A stretch of 12,888 nucleotides of DNA, from assembly GCA_002352945.1 (NCBI GenBank), contig DDHL01000067.1, positions 759 through 13,646 of the forward strand, given 5' to 3'. The position numbers were made by a program, and so were the translations under genes. Shown here in pieces: positions 1 through 7,271 of the stretch. The notes under the pieces were generated by a model that worked only from the letters and a program-made list of their open reading frames with translations, was not told the origin of the DNA and searched no databases. Numbering within the stretch: position 1 is the stretch's first letter; the number at the start of each line of letters is the position of its first letter. This stretch comes from Campylobacteraceae bacterium UBA1877. GTDB taxonomy: Bacteria > Campylobacterota > Campylobacteria > Campylobacterales > Campylobacteraceae.

Positions 1-110
1 AATGTGCTCTTTTAGAGGTTAAAACAGACTCTTGGGAAATTTTGCGCTTTACTTGCAACCCAAATGAGCTTATTTGGAAAACACAAACCATAGTGCAAAA
101 TCATGAATGA
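1..110 (+). CDS. C-terminal end of an unrecognised protein (5' partial)
   Basis: An open frame enters from the left edge (frame beginning at base 3) and runs 35 residues to TGA at 108-110. The tail reads roughly CALLEVKTDSWEILRFTCNP, then NELIWKTQTIVQNHE. Its stop overlaps the start of the next gene by 8 bases (the ATG at 103 lies inside ATGAATGA), a typical sign of translational coupling, so I take it as a real gene. The tail shows no membrane segment and no motif I recognise. The other two forward frames hit stops within the first 21 bases. Function unknown. Confidence 0.6.
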   Translation, partial: CALLEVKTDSWEILRFTCNPNELIWKTQTIVQNHE

Positions 111-1266
111 ACTTAGCATCTTAATTACAATATCTGTAATTTTATTTCTCTCACCATACTGCTCAAAACTGCTTCGCATTCCCATTGCGCCAATCGAGAT
201 TTTACTTGGCGTTGTAGCTGGTTATTACGGATGGGTGAGTGAATATTTTTTATTTGATTTAATTGCTGAAGTTGGGTTTTTTTATCTTATGTTTCTTGCT
301 GGAGCCGAGGTTAATTTACGCATTCTTGGAACAATAGATAAAAATATAATTCGCCAAGGCTTAGCTTACATATCGCTTTTGTACATTTTAAGTTTTGCTT
401 TCGTTTCGATTATGGAACTGAGTCTTTTAACCATTACTGTTTTGCCTTTGCTCTCAATCGGCCTTATCTTGCCGCTTTATAAAGAGTATGGCAAAAATGA
501 GCCATGGCTTAACATAGCTATGTTTGTAGGAATTATGGGTGAGCTTGTAAGCATTGCTCTTCTTACTTTCTCAGGCGCCATGTTAGAGTTTGGCGCAGGG
601 GTTGAGCTTTATAAAGCGATTGCATATCTTATTGGATTTATCATCTTAACTGTTCTTATTTTTCAAGGCTTAAAAGTTCTTTTTTGGTGGTATCCAGAAC
701 TTAAAATTCTACTCATGCCCCACCACGATAAAGATGAAAAAGATATTCGCCTCTCGATGGCTCTTTTTATTGTCATGATTGCAGTTATGATCTATTTGCA
801 ACTTGAAGTTGCCTTTGGAGCTTTTATTGCAGGAACTTTTATAGCTACATTTTTTGAGCATAAAAAAGAGCTTCCCCATAAACTTTCATCTTTTGGATTT
901 GGTTTTTTAGTGCCAATCTTTTTCATCCACGTTGGCTCAACACTGCCCATTGAAGCTTTGCAAATTGATGGTGTTTTACAAAATGCACTTATGATTACAG
1001 CTGCTATGATTGGCGTAAGACAGATTGCTGCAATTGCTTTTTGGCGTTATCTTGGTCCGACAAAATCTTCCCTTTTTGCCCTAGCCCACTCTATGCCTCT
1101 TACTCTTTTAATCGCGGTTGCAACCATTGGGTATAAATCACTTACAATAGATCAATACATGTATTATGCAATGATTTTAGCAAGCTTGCTTGAAGTCATC
1201 ATCTCCATGCTTGGAATCAAACTCATTGTTTCATTGAGCGAAAAATTCAAAAAAATCAAAAACTGA
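103..1266 (+). CDS. CPA2 (Kef/NapA-like) cation:proton antiporter, membrane domain only
   Basis: A 387-residue, very hydrophobic inner-membrane protein with about 11-13 likely membrane segments. CPA2-like landmarks are FLAGAEV near 65-71, matching the usual 'FlaGlE' after the early helices; VAFGAFIAG at 236-244, matching 'lGAFlaG'; and FLVPIFFIHVGS at 268-279, matching 'PiFFv.vG'. These support exchange of Na+ or K+ for protons. There is no C-terminal TrkA-N/RCK regulatory domain, so the protein ends at the membrane domain, as in NapA-type members. The segment that normally carries the paired acidic or Q-D residues reads GIMGELVS (143-150), leaving Glu147 as the obvious acidic candidate. No Shine-Dalgarno precedes the ATG; translation is probably coupled to the overlapping upstream gene. 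The ion cannot be predicted from sequence. Confidence 0.8.
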   Translation: MNELSILITISVILFLSPYCSKLLRIPIAPIEILLGVVAGYYGWVSEYFLFDLIAEVGFFYLMFLAGAEVNLRILGTIDKNIIRQGLAYISLLYILSFAFVSIMELSLLTITVLPLLSIGLILPLYKEYGKNEPWLNIAMFVGIMGELVSIALLTFSGAMLEFGAGVELYKAIAYLIGFIILTVLIFQGLKVLFWWYPELKILLMPHHDKDEKDIRLSMALFIVMIAVMIYLQLEVAFGAFIAGTFIATFFEHKKELPHKLSSFGFGFLVPIFFIHVGSTLPIEALQIDGVLQNALMITAAMIGVRQIAAIAFWRYLGPTKSSLFALAHSMPLTLLIAVATIGYKSLTIDQYMYYAMILASLLEVIISMLGIKLIVSLSEKFKKIKN

Positions 1267-1323
1267 CAATTAATTCTTTATGTTTAGTTTTTACTCCAAT
1301 TTTTCATGGTATGATTACCGCTG

Positions 1324-1332
1324 TGGTATAAT
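1324..1332 (+). promoter_or_regulatory. extended -10 promoter of gltA
   Basis: TGGTATAAT matches the extended -10 consensus TGnTATAAT exactly, 39 bases before the gltA ATG. No good -35 hexamer lies at normal spacing (bases 1304-1309 read TCATGG). This fits Campylobacterota sigma-70 promoters, which often lack a conserved -35. An AAAGGA ribosome binding site follows at 1362-1366, about 5-6 bases before the ATG. Confidence 0.7.
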
Positions 1333-1371
1333 TAACTCTAATACTAAACAAATCTTTTTCAAAGGATAACC

Positions 1372-2652
1372 ATGCCAAAAGACACTGTCACAGTCATCAA
1401 TAACAGAACTGGCGAAAAGTTTGAGTTTCCTATTTTGGATGGAACAATGGGCCCATCGGTTGTCGATATTTCAACATTTTATAAAGACACGGGCATGTTT
1501 ACCTTTGATCGTGGTTACACCTCTACTGCCTCTTGTCGATCAAAGATTACATATATTGATGGCGACAAAGGCAAGCTCATGTATAGGGGATATGATATAA
1601 CCTATTTAGCAACCAAGCGAACATTTTTAGATACCGCTTATCTTCTATTAAACAAAGAATTGCCAACAAAAGAGGAATTAGAAGCCTTTTGTTTAGAGAT
1701 GAAAAAACGCTCTTTTATTCGAGAGAGCATGAAAAAGCTTTTTGACGCATTTCCTGACAATGCTCACCCAATGGCGATACTATCTGCATCAGTTTCAGCA
1801 CTTTCAACTTTCTATTTTGAGCATTTAGACATTGATAATCCAGAACAATACATGGAAATGGCTAAAAGAATAATTGCAAAAATGCCTACGATTGCAGCCT
1901 TTGCTCATAGATACAGCCAAGGATTGCCCATTATCTATCCAGATTTGAGCCGCGGCTTTACAGAAAACTTTTTATATATGATGAGGGGATATCCTCACCA
2001 CCACATAGATTTAAAACCAATTGAAATTAAAGCACTTGATACAATTTTTACTCTCCATGCCGACCATGAGCAAAATGCATCAACTACAACTGTAAGAAAT
2101 ATCGGCTCAACCCGTGCTCACCCATACGCAGCAATTAGTGCAGGTATTGGCGCTCTTTGGGGAAGGGCTCATGGTGGTGCAAATGAGTCTGTTATCCGAC
2201 AGTTAGAGCTTATTGGAACTGTTGATAGGGTTGATCAATTCATTAAACGTGCAAAAGACAAAAACGATCCATTCCGCCTTATGGGATTTGGACACAGGGT
2301 TTATAAAAATTTCGATCCTCGAGCCAAAATCTTAAAAGAGATTAGAAACCAGCTCAAAGAAGAAGTAGGTATTGATAGCGAACTTGCTAGAGTTGCAGAT
2401 AGGATTGAAGAGATTGCTCTTAATGATGAATATTTTGTAAGTCGAAAACTCTATCCAAATGTAGATTTCCACTCAGGCTTAATTTTACAAGCCCTTAAAA
2501 TTCCAAAAGAGATGTTTGCAGTTATCTTTGTTATTGGGCGAACTCCAGGCTGGATTTCACAATGGATTGAGTTAAAAGAGCAAGAAACAATCAAAATTGC
2601 TCGTCCGCGACAACTCTACCTTGGACCAACAGAAAGAACTCCAAAAGAGTAG
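1372..2652 (+). CDS. gltA: citrate synthase
   Basis: Condenses acetyl-CoA and oxaloacetate to citrate in the cytoplasm, the entry reaction of the oxidative TCA cycle. The 426-residue length is that of the Gram-negative hexameric enzyme. The catalytic triad is visible: His267 in GRAHGGANE, His308 in GFGHRVYKNFDPRA, and Asp365 in NVDFHSG. The oxaloacetate-binding HADHEQN (229-235) and the late Arg of IGRTPGW (near 389) are also present. The N-terminal 50 residues resemble the small beta domain found in hexameric enzymes. The gene has its own promoter and a clear ribosome binding site, and is followed by a symmetric terminator, so it is probably monocistronic. In free-living Campylobacterota using the reverse TCA cycle, citrate synthase may coexist with ATP-citrate lyase, but nothing here settles that. 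Confidence 0.97.
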   Translation: MPKDTVTVINNRTGEKFEFPILDGTMGPSVVDISTFYKDTGMFTFDRGYTSTASCRSKITYIDGDKGKLMYRGYDITYLATKRTFLDTAYLLLNKELPTKEELEAFCLEMKKRSFIRESMKKLFDAFPDNAHPMAILSASVSALSTFYFEHLDIDNPEQYMEMAKRIIAKMPTIAAFAHRYSQGLPIIYPDLSRGFTENFLYMMRGYPHHHIDLKPIEIKALDTIFTLHADHEQNASTTTVRNIGSTRAHPYAAISAGIGALWGRAHGGANESVIRQLELIGTVDRVDQFIKRAKDKNDPFRLMGFGHRVYKNFDPRAKILKEIRNQLKEEVGIDSELARVADRIEEIALNDEYFVSRKLYPNVDFHSGLILQALKIPKEMFAVIFVIGRTPGWISQWIELKEQETIKIARPRQLYLGPTERTPKE

Positions 2653-2683
2653 TTTAAAGTAGCTCCTTTGGGGCTACTTTAAA
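2653..2683. terminator. bidirectional terminator hairpin shared by gltA and the recA operon
   Basis: The arms are 2653-2666 and 2670-2683 around a three-base TTT loop. The outer 11 base pairs (TTTAAAGTAGC with GCTACTTTAAA) are perfect, and the inner part adds one T-G wobble and two C-G pairs. It lies immediately after the gltA stop and spans the TAG stop (2674-2676) of the convergent AMIN-like gene. U-tracts are short on both sides, so termination strength is uncertain. Confidence 0.8.
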
Positions 2684-3381
2684 ATTATCTCAAATCCTGT
2701 ATCAATCTTTTTTATATCATAAGCATAGTGCCCATCTAGTAAAATTGCTGCTCTATAGTAGTCGTTATGACTTCCTAGCGTAATCTTTTTAAAAGCACCA
2801 AATTCGATAGGCAGATTTTGAGTATAAAAGGCCGTATCTTTTTTAAAATCAACCACTATTTTATATGGATCTGCAACCAAAAAATGGCGCAATAATTCAT
2901 CATTTGTAGTTATTAATAATCGATTTGAAAATGCTTGAAACCCTATAAGCTCTTCATAGCCTACAGTAACTGAATCTGCTTTTTTAGGAGCTGCTGGTTC
3001 GGGCTTAGGTATTTTTGTTTCACTTTTAGTTGTTTTAGGCGCACTCTTTTCATCTAAAACTGGTGGAGCAGCTAGAGAAGGACTTAAAAAGAGGCTTTTT
3101 TTGGAAACAACTAATGGATCGTGCCAATCTATATCTTTATCAACCTCTATTCGCATCTGCTCGATATCACCACTTAGAGTTTGGTATCCAAAAACGACAT
3201 ATTTTAAAACCCGTGCGTTTGAAGGCAGTAAAATAGACTGTTGCTCAAAATTTTCCCGCTCTTTCACAACATTAGTTGGAGCATCAACCCCCTTATAATC
3301 CTCGACTGGAACAAAGGGGTTTTCTCGGCCAAATAGCAGTTGAATTGTGATTAGAAAAACAAAACTAACAATCCTTTGCAT
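2674..3381 (-). CDS. exported AMIN-like domain protein, probable envelope or division factor
   Basis: A 235-residue protein with a cleavable-looking signal sequence: MQRIV, a hydrophobic core to about residue 17, then FGRENPF. The mature N-terminal part (20-100) is not recognised. A Lys/Pro/Ala-rich linker follows (about 104-137), typical of periplasmic spacers. The C-terminal 90 residues (about 145-235: GFQAFSNRLLITT, then KIVVDFK, FKKITLGS and YRAAILLDG) have the alternating beta-strand pattern of AMIN domains, which target amidases and secretin-associated proteins to peptidoglycan. No amidase domain is present. It is the last gene of the recA-eno operon. AAGGAG inside the final codons of the upstream FtsB-like gene serves as its ribosome binding site, with only three bases between the genes. 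Envelope location is well supported; a division role is inferred from the neighbour. Confidence 0.72.
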   Translation of the reverse strand: MQRIVSFVFLITIQLLFGRENPFVPVEDYKGVDAPTNVVKERENFEQQSILLPSNARVLKYVVFGYQTLSGDIEQMRIEVDKDIDWHDPLVVSKKSLFLSPSLAAPPVLDEKSAPKTTKSETKIPKPEPAAPKKADSVTVGYEELIGFQAFSNRLLITTNDELLRHFLVADPYKIVVDFKKDTAFYTQNLPIEFGAFKKITLGSHNDYYRAAILLDGHYAYDIKKIDTGFEIILK

Positions 3382-3384
3382 AAT

Positions 3385-3666
3385 TTACTCCTTGTGCAAA
3401 TCTGGGTCCAATTGACGCAATTCAAAATAGGTTTTTTGCAAAATAGCATTCTCCTTCTTTAAAGCCTCAAGTCGCTCTTGTAAATACTTTTTATCTGCTT
3501 GGAGACCCAAAAGTACATCCAAGGAGCTCTTGCCAAAGAGTAGATTTCCCATATAAATTCCAAAAGCTATTACTGCTAAAGTGGCTAAGAAGAGTTTAAA
3601 TAAAGACCAAAAGCGATGGGATTGCTTGATTGATTCTGTATTAAACTCTTCTAAAATTTCACTCAT
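3385..3666 (-). CDS. FtsB/DivIC-like small membrane coiled-coil protein
   Basis: 93 residues with a short cytoplasmic N-terminus (1-22), one membrane helix (about 23-45, [19 protein letters not shown]), and a heptad-rich stretch (about 55-85: [18 protein letters not shown], then [12 protein letters not shown]). The topology, size and LDPDL tail fit the FtsB/DivIC septum-initiator family, which links FtsL to FtsQ in the divisome. Sequence similarity in this family is low, so the call rests on architecture and position. The start codon overlaps the enolase stop as ATGA (4 bases). The nearest purine-rich site is about 18 bases upstream, so translation probably depends on coupling to eno. It could instead be a general single-pass coiled-coil protein. 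Confidence 0.7.
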   Translation of the reverse strand: MSEILEEFNTESIKQSHRFWSLFKLFLATLAVIAFGIYMGNLLFGKSSLDVLLGLQADKKYLQERLEALKKENAILQKTYFELRQLDPDLHKE

Positions 3667-4934
3667 TTGTTAAACAAAGAGCCTCCAAGATATTCACCGC
3701 CACCAATTTGACTTGCAATATCAAGCAATCTATTGTATTTAGCATTTCTTTCGCCCCTTGCGGTAGCACCGGTTTTAATTTGACCAGTATTTAAAGCAAC
3801 TGCAAAATCGGCAATAAAAGCATCCTCGCTCTCTCCGCTTCGATGGCTCATAACACATGTATATCCATTGCGCTGCGCTAATCGAACTGTCTGCATTGTC
3901 TCGCTTACAGTGCCAATTTGATTTGGCTTAATCAAAATTGAGTTAGCAACTTTCTTTGCAATTCCTTCAGCTAAAATAGCCTTATTTGTTACAAATAGAT
4001 CATCTCCAACTAATTGCACCTTATCACCTAAGCGCTGGGTTAAAAGCTTCCAGCCATCCCAATCATCTTCACTTAATCCATCTTCAATAGATACAATTGG
4101 ATACTTTTCACACATTTTAGCGTAATATTCAATGAGCTCTTGGCTGCTTAGGGTTCTCTTTTCTGACTCTAAGCGGTATCCACCCTCGCAAACTAGCTCA
4201 CTACTTGCAACATCTAAAGCAATTGCAATCTCCTCTCCCGGAGCATAGCCGGCTGAACGAATCGCTTCAAGAATGTATTGGATTGGCTCTTCATTATTGG
4301 CTAAATTTGGTGCAAACCCGCCCTCATCTCCTAAAGCAGTGCTGTGGTTTTTTACATGTAAAGCTTTTTTAAGATGCTGGTACACTTCAGCAGCTGCGCG
4401 TAGGGCTTCATTAAAAGTTTCAAATCCAAGAGGCATAATCATATACTCTTGAAAATCCACACTATTGTCTGCATGGCTTCCGCCATTTATAATATTAAAC
4501 ATTGGAGCTGGCAAAACTCTAGCATTTGCACCGCCCAAGTATCGATACAGTGGCATTCCTAAACTCATAGCAGCAGCACGTGCAACAGCCATTGAGACTC
4601 CAAGAACTGCATTTGCTCCTAAATTGCTGTAATTTTGCGTACCATCAAGAGCCTTCATAGCTTCATCAATCGCCTCTTGGTCAAAAGGGCTCATGCCAAT
4701 AACCTCATCTGCAATCTGTACATTTACATGCTCAACTGCTTTTAGTACGCCCTTGCCCATATAGCGCTCATCTTTATCGCGCAATTCCAATGCCTCTCTT
4801 TTACCGGTACTTGCACCGCTTGGTACGATTGCTTGTGCACTTATGCCGTCACTTAAAACAACCGTAGCGCGCACTGTTGGATTTCCACGACTATCAAGCA
4901 CCTCATCGGCACGCACATCATCGATATAAATCAT
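3663..4934 (-). CDS. eno: enolase (phosphopyruvate hydratase)
   Basis: Interconverts 2-phosphoglycerate and phosphoenolpyruvate in glycolysis and gluconeogenesis. The 423-residue length is normal. Family landmarks are all present: [16 protein letters not shown] (38-53), Glu204 in [10 protein letters not shown], the Mg2+ ligands Asp241 (ALDVASSE), Glu284 ([10 protein letters not shown]) and Asp311 (VGDDLFVTN), catalytic Lys336 ([10 protein letters not shown]), the SHRSGE signature (363-368), and Lys387 in [12 protein letters not shown]. The start overlaps the recA stop as ATGA, with AAGGAG (4942-4947, minus strand) seven bases upstream inside recA. Enolase is therefore co-transcribed and co-translated with recA, an arrangement I recall from Helicobacter and Campylobacter. 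Nothing looks degraded or unusual. Confidence 0.98.
   Translation of the reverse strand: MIYIDDVRADEVLDSRGNPTVRATVVLSDGISAQAIVPSGASTGKREALELRDKDERYMGKGVLKAVEHVNVQIADEVIGMSPFDQEAIDEAMKALDGTQNYSNLGANAVLGVSMAVARAAAMSLGMPLYRYLGGANARVLPAPMFNIINGGSHADNSVDFQEYMIMPLGFETFNEALRAAAEVYQHLKKALHVKNHSTALGDEGGFAPNLANNEEPIQYILEAIRSAGYAPGEEIAIALDVASSELVCEGGYRLESEKRTLSSQELIEYYAKMCEKYPIVSIEDGLSEDDWDGWKLLTQRLGDKVQLVGDDLFVTNKAILAEGIAKKVANSILIKPNQIGTVSETMQTVRLAQRNGYTCVMSHRSGESEDAFIADFAVALNTGQIKTGATARGERNAKYNRLLDIASQIGGGEYLGGSLFNK
4351..4362. repeat. 12-bp palindrome TTTACATGTAAA, copy 1 (in eno)
   Basis: A perfect palindrome inside eno, read on the minus strand as Leu-His-Val-Lys in the peptide KALHVKN. The same 12-mer recurs at 8632-8643 and 10838-10849. 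Confidence 0.8.
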
Positions 4935-5977
4935 GCATCATCTCCTTTTAATTCATCATCTCCAGCAACCATAATGGATGAGTCTATCCCCATAGCATGC
5001 CGAATGCTCTCTTCAATCTCTTGAGCTAACTCTTTGTTCTCTTTAAGCAGTGCTTTAGCATTTTCACGGCCCTGTCCTAGCTTTTTATCTTTATAACTAA
5101 ACCAGGCTCCGCTTTTATCTACAATATCAAGCTTTACACCATAATCAATAAGTTCACCCTCTCGACTAATACCCTCTCCAAACATAATATCAAACTCAGC
5201 AATTCTAAATGGAGGAGCTACTTTATTTTTAATAACTTTTGCTTTTACACGGTTTCCAATCTGATCATCACCCTGCTTTAATGTGGCAATTTTACGCACA
5301 TCAATTCTAACTGAAGCGTAAAATTTTAAAGCATTTCCACCAGTTGTAGTTTCAGGAGACCCATAGCCCATCATGCCGATTTTCATACGGATTTGGTTAA
5401 TAAAAATAACAGTTGTGTTCATTTTATGGACAATTCCAGTGAGCTTTCGCAGCGCTTGACTCATAAGCCTTGCTTGCAATCCCACATGCTGATCGCCCAT
5501 ATCTCCCTCAATCTCACTCTTTGGCGTAAGAGCTGCAACCGAGTCAACAACTATGACATCAACTGCACCGCTACGAGCTAAAGTTTCTACAATATCAAGA
5601 GCCTGCTCCCCAAAATCGGGCTGAGATACGAGTAAATTTTCAGTATCTACACCCAAATTGTTAGCATACTTTACATCAAGTGCATGCTCAGCATCTACAA
5701 AGGCACATATACCACCATCTTTTTGAGCTTGAGCGGTAATTTGGAGTGCTAAGGTTGTCTTACCCGAACTCTCAGGTCCATAAATTTCAATGATTCTCCC
5801 TTTTGGCACTCCACCAATTCCAAGGGCCAAATCCAAACCTAGCGAGCCTGTGCCGATTGAAGCAATTGGCTCAATCTCTTTATCTCCTAAGCGAACGATA
5901 GCACCTTTTCCAAAGGCCTTATCGATCTGCTTCATCGTCAATTCTAGCGCCTTCTTTTTATTCTCATCCATTGCCAT
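4931..5977 (-). CDS. recA: recombinase RecA
   Basis: The ATP-dependent strand-exchange protein of homologous recombination. From the ATG at 5977 the product is 348 residues ([13 protein letters not shown]...). Walker A is GPESSGKT (67-74), the catalytic Glu lies in DAEHAL (Glu97), and Walker B is VIVVD (141-145). Loop L1 lies near 157-164. Loop L2 follows FINQIR and includes [11 protein letters not shown]. The C-terminus is short and acidic (DDELKGDDA). The frame stays open 39 codons further upstream, but that extension is not RecA-like and covers the promoter region. The chosen ATG has AAGGA five bases ahead; a second in-frame ATG at 5971 is also possible. First gene of a four-gene operon with eno. 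No LexA-type CTGT-N8-ACAG box is visible upstream, in line with the absence of LexA from this phylum. Confidence 0.97.
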   Translation of the reverse strand: MAMDENKKKALELTMKQIDKAFGKGAIVRLGDKEIEPIASIGTGSLGLDLALGIGGVPKGRIIEIYGPESSGKTTLALQITAQAQKDGGICAFVDAEHALDVKYANNLGVDTENLLVSQPDFGEQALDIVETLARSGAVDVIVVDSVAALTPKSEIEGDMGDQHVGLQARLMSQALRKLTGIVHKMNTTVIFINQIRMKIGMMGYGSPETTTGGNALKFYASVRIDVRKIATLKQGDDQIGNRVKAKVIKNKVAPPFRIAEFDIMFGEGISREGELIDYGVKLDIVDKSGAWFSYKDKKLGQGRENAKALLKENKELAQEIEESIRHAMGIDSSIMVAGDDELKGDDA

Positions 5978-6010
5978 GATTTTCCTTTTTGAAGCGTTAC
6001 AAGGATTAAG

Positions 6011-6019
6011 ATTGTAACA
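6011..6019 (-). promoter_or_regulatory. candidate proximal extended -10 for recA
   Basis: On the minus strand this reads TGTTACAAT, an extended -10 (TGnTAnAAT) 33 bases before the recA ATG. The identical nonamer occurs at 6110-6118 and 9861-9869 on the plus strand, each before another gene. It may act with, or instead of, the distal TATAAT at 6042-6047. Confidence 0.5.
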
Positions 6020-6041
6020 TTTTTGATTTAAAAAACAGTTG

Positions 6042-6070
6042 ATTATAACCACCCTTTTTATCTGTGCAAA
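6042..6070 (-). promoter_or_regulatory. candidate distal recA promoter
   Basis: On the minus strand, TTTGCA (6065-6070) and TATAAT (6042-6047) are separated by 17 bases, the ideal sigma-70 spacing. The -10 is a perfect consensus and the -35 matches TTGACA at four of six positions. The transcript would carry a leader of about 60 bases before recA. Confidence 0.6.
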
Positions 6071-6109
6071 AAAAGTTGGCAAAATGAAAACCAATTTTTA
6101 GACCGCTTA

Positions 6110-6118
6110 TGTTACAAT
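6110..6118 (+). promoter_or_regulatory. extended -10 promoter of the mqnD-fliQ-murB operon
   Basis: TGTTACAAT is an extended -10 element. It overlaps the ATG at 6109-6111 that would otherwise be the longest start of mqnD. A transcript from here would begin near base 6125, so that ATG would not be transcribed, which supports the downstream GTG at 6145. It forms a perfect 10-bp inverted repeat with 6011-6020 across the intergenic region. Confidence 0.55.
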
Positions 6119-6144
6119 CACTTAAAACCACTCAAAGGATTGTT

Positions 6145-7005
6145 GTGCTTAGTGTTGCCCACTCCCCAGATGCTGATGATATTTTTATGTACTATGCTAT
6201 TGCCCTAGGATGGGTAAATTGCGGGGATTTGCGATTTGAAAATAAGGCTTTAGATATCCAAACTCTTAATGTTGAAGCCCTTAAAGGCACTTTTGATATC
6301 AGCGCCATTAGTTTTGGACTCTACCCATTGATTCGAAACGATTACGCTCTTTTAAGAACTGCGGTGAGTTTTGGACAAGGCTATGGCCCAAAACTGGTTA
6401 AATTAAAAAACAAACGCCTATCAAAGCGTTTTAAAGTAGCTCTTAGTGGAGCCCATACAACCAATGCCCTTCTTTTTCGCATTGCCTATCCAGAAGCAAG
6501 AGTTGTTTATAAAAACTTTTTAGATATTGAAAAAGCTGTTTTAGATGAAGAGGTTGATGCTGGGGTTCTTATTCATGAGAGCATTTTGGGATTTGATGAA
6601 AAGCTAGAGGTTGAACGTGAACTTTGGGATATTTGGCTTGAGCAAACCAAAAGTAAAGATTTACCTCTGCCCCTTGGCGGTATGGCAATACGCCGTTCAT
6701 TGCCGCTACTTAAAGCAATTGAGTGCGAACGCATTTTAACCGATGCGGTGCGTATTGCTCACAATAACAAAAAAATTCTCTCAAAAATGCTTCTTGAGAG
6801 AGGACTTTTTAGGGTTGATGCTGCTACTTTGGATACTTATTTGAATATGTATGCTAATGAGAATTCAATTAGTATGAATGAGATACAGCTTGAAGCAATT
6901 GATAAGCTTTTTGAGATAGGATATAGGCATAAAATTTATGATGCGCCTTTAAAAGTAGAGCATTTTCTTATTCCAACTGAATATAAAGAGGTGAGGTTTA
7001 GCTGA
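6145..7005 (+). CDS. mqnD: 1,4-dihydroxy-6-naphthoate synthase (futalosine menaquinone pathway)
   Basis: Catalyses the last dedicated naphthoate-forming step of the futalosine route, converting cyclic dehypoxanthine futalosine to 1,4-dihydroxy-6-naphthoate for respiratory menaquinone. From the GTG at 6145 the product is 286 residues. Near the start, AHSPDADDIFMYYA matches the family's 'fSPCPNDTFifyA' signature. GVLIHES (about 141-147) holds the conserved active-site His (about His144). LPLPLGGMAIRR (about 173-184) matches 'lPLGgiaiRR'. The fold is of the periplasmic-binding-protein type with no signal peptide. AAAGGA at 6134-6139 is five bases before the GTG; the upstream ATG at 6109 overlaps the promoter and lacks a ribosome site. 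The stop overlaps the fliQ start by one base (TGATG). The related MqnA is less likely given these motifs. Confidence 0.88.
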   Translation: MLSVAHSPDADDIFMYYAIALGWVNCGDLRFENKALDIQTLNVEALKGTFDISAISFGLYPLIRNDYALLRTAVSFGQGYGPKLVKLKNKRLSKRFKVALSGAHTTNALLFRIAYPEARVVYKNFLDIEKAVLDEEVDAGVLIHESILGFDEKLEVERELWDIWLEQTKSKDLPLPLGGMAIRRSLPLLKAIECERILTDAVRIAHNNKKILSKMLLERGLFRVDAATLDTYLNMYANENSISMNEIQLEAIDKLFEIGYRHKIYDAPLKVEHFLIPTEYKEVRFS

Positions 7006-7271
7006 TGGAATCAACACTCATTGGACTTGGAGTGCAGACTTTCAAGGTAGCGCTCTCATTGGCTTTGCCAATGCTGCTAGCTGGCCTTGGAGCGGGTTTG
7101 GCTATTAGTATCTTTCAAGCTACTACGCAGATAAATGAGATGACTCTTAGCTTTGTTCCAAAAATTATTTTAGTTGTAGTTGTCGTTATTTTTGCAATGC
7201 CTTGGATGATGAATACGATGATCGATTTTACAACTAGGGTTTTTAATATGATTCCCACCTTTATCTTCTAA
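7005..7271 (+). CDS. fliQ: flagellar export apparatus protein FliQ
   Basis: An 88-residue, two-helix inner-membrane protein of the flagellar type III export gate (FliP-FliQ-FliR). The family pattern is clear: a short polar start, a first helix (about 13-38) with LALPMLLAGLGAGLAISIFQA, the hallmark QATTQINEMTLSFVPKI (38-54), and a second helix (about 53-74) ending before the conserved MPWMM. The length matches the usual 86-90 residues. The GAGG at 6993-6996 is a plausible ribosome site, and the ATG overlaps the mqnD stop. The gene's TAA overlaps the murB ATG (TAATG). A single fliQ away from fliP/fliR is normal in this phylum, where flagellar genes are scattered. Indicates a motile ancestry. 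Confidence 0.95.
   Translation: MESTLIGLGVQTFKVALSLALPMLLAGLGAGLAISIFQATTQINEMTLSFVPKIILVVVVVIFAMPWMMNTMIDFTTRVFNMIPTFIF

Noticed and set aside
1154..1165. Palindrome AATACATGTATT in the antiporter gene
   Set aside because: It shares only the TACATGTA core with the repeated 12-mer and is a single occurrence, so I did not count it as a copy.
1267..1323. Possible leader RNA or riboswitch before gltA
   Set aside because: The segment lies upstream of the likely start site and shows no stable hairpin or conserved aptamer pattern.
3101..3298. Open frame antisense to the AMIN-like gene
   Set aside because: It lies wholly inside a gene with a signal peptide and recognisable domain, and its product shows no recognisable features.
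5978..6094. 39-codon N-terminal extension of recA
   Set aside because: The extension is not RecA-like, covers both promoter elements, and the ATG at 5977 has a well-placed ribosome site.
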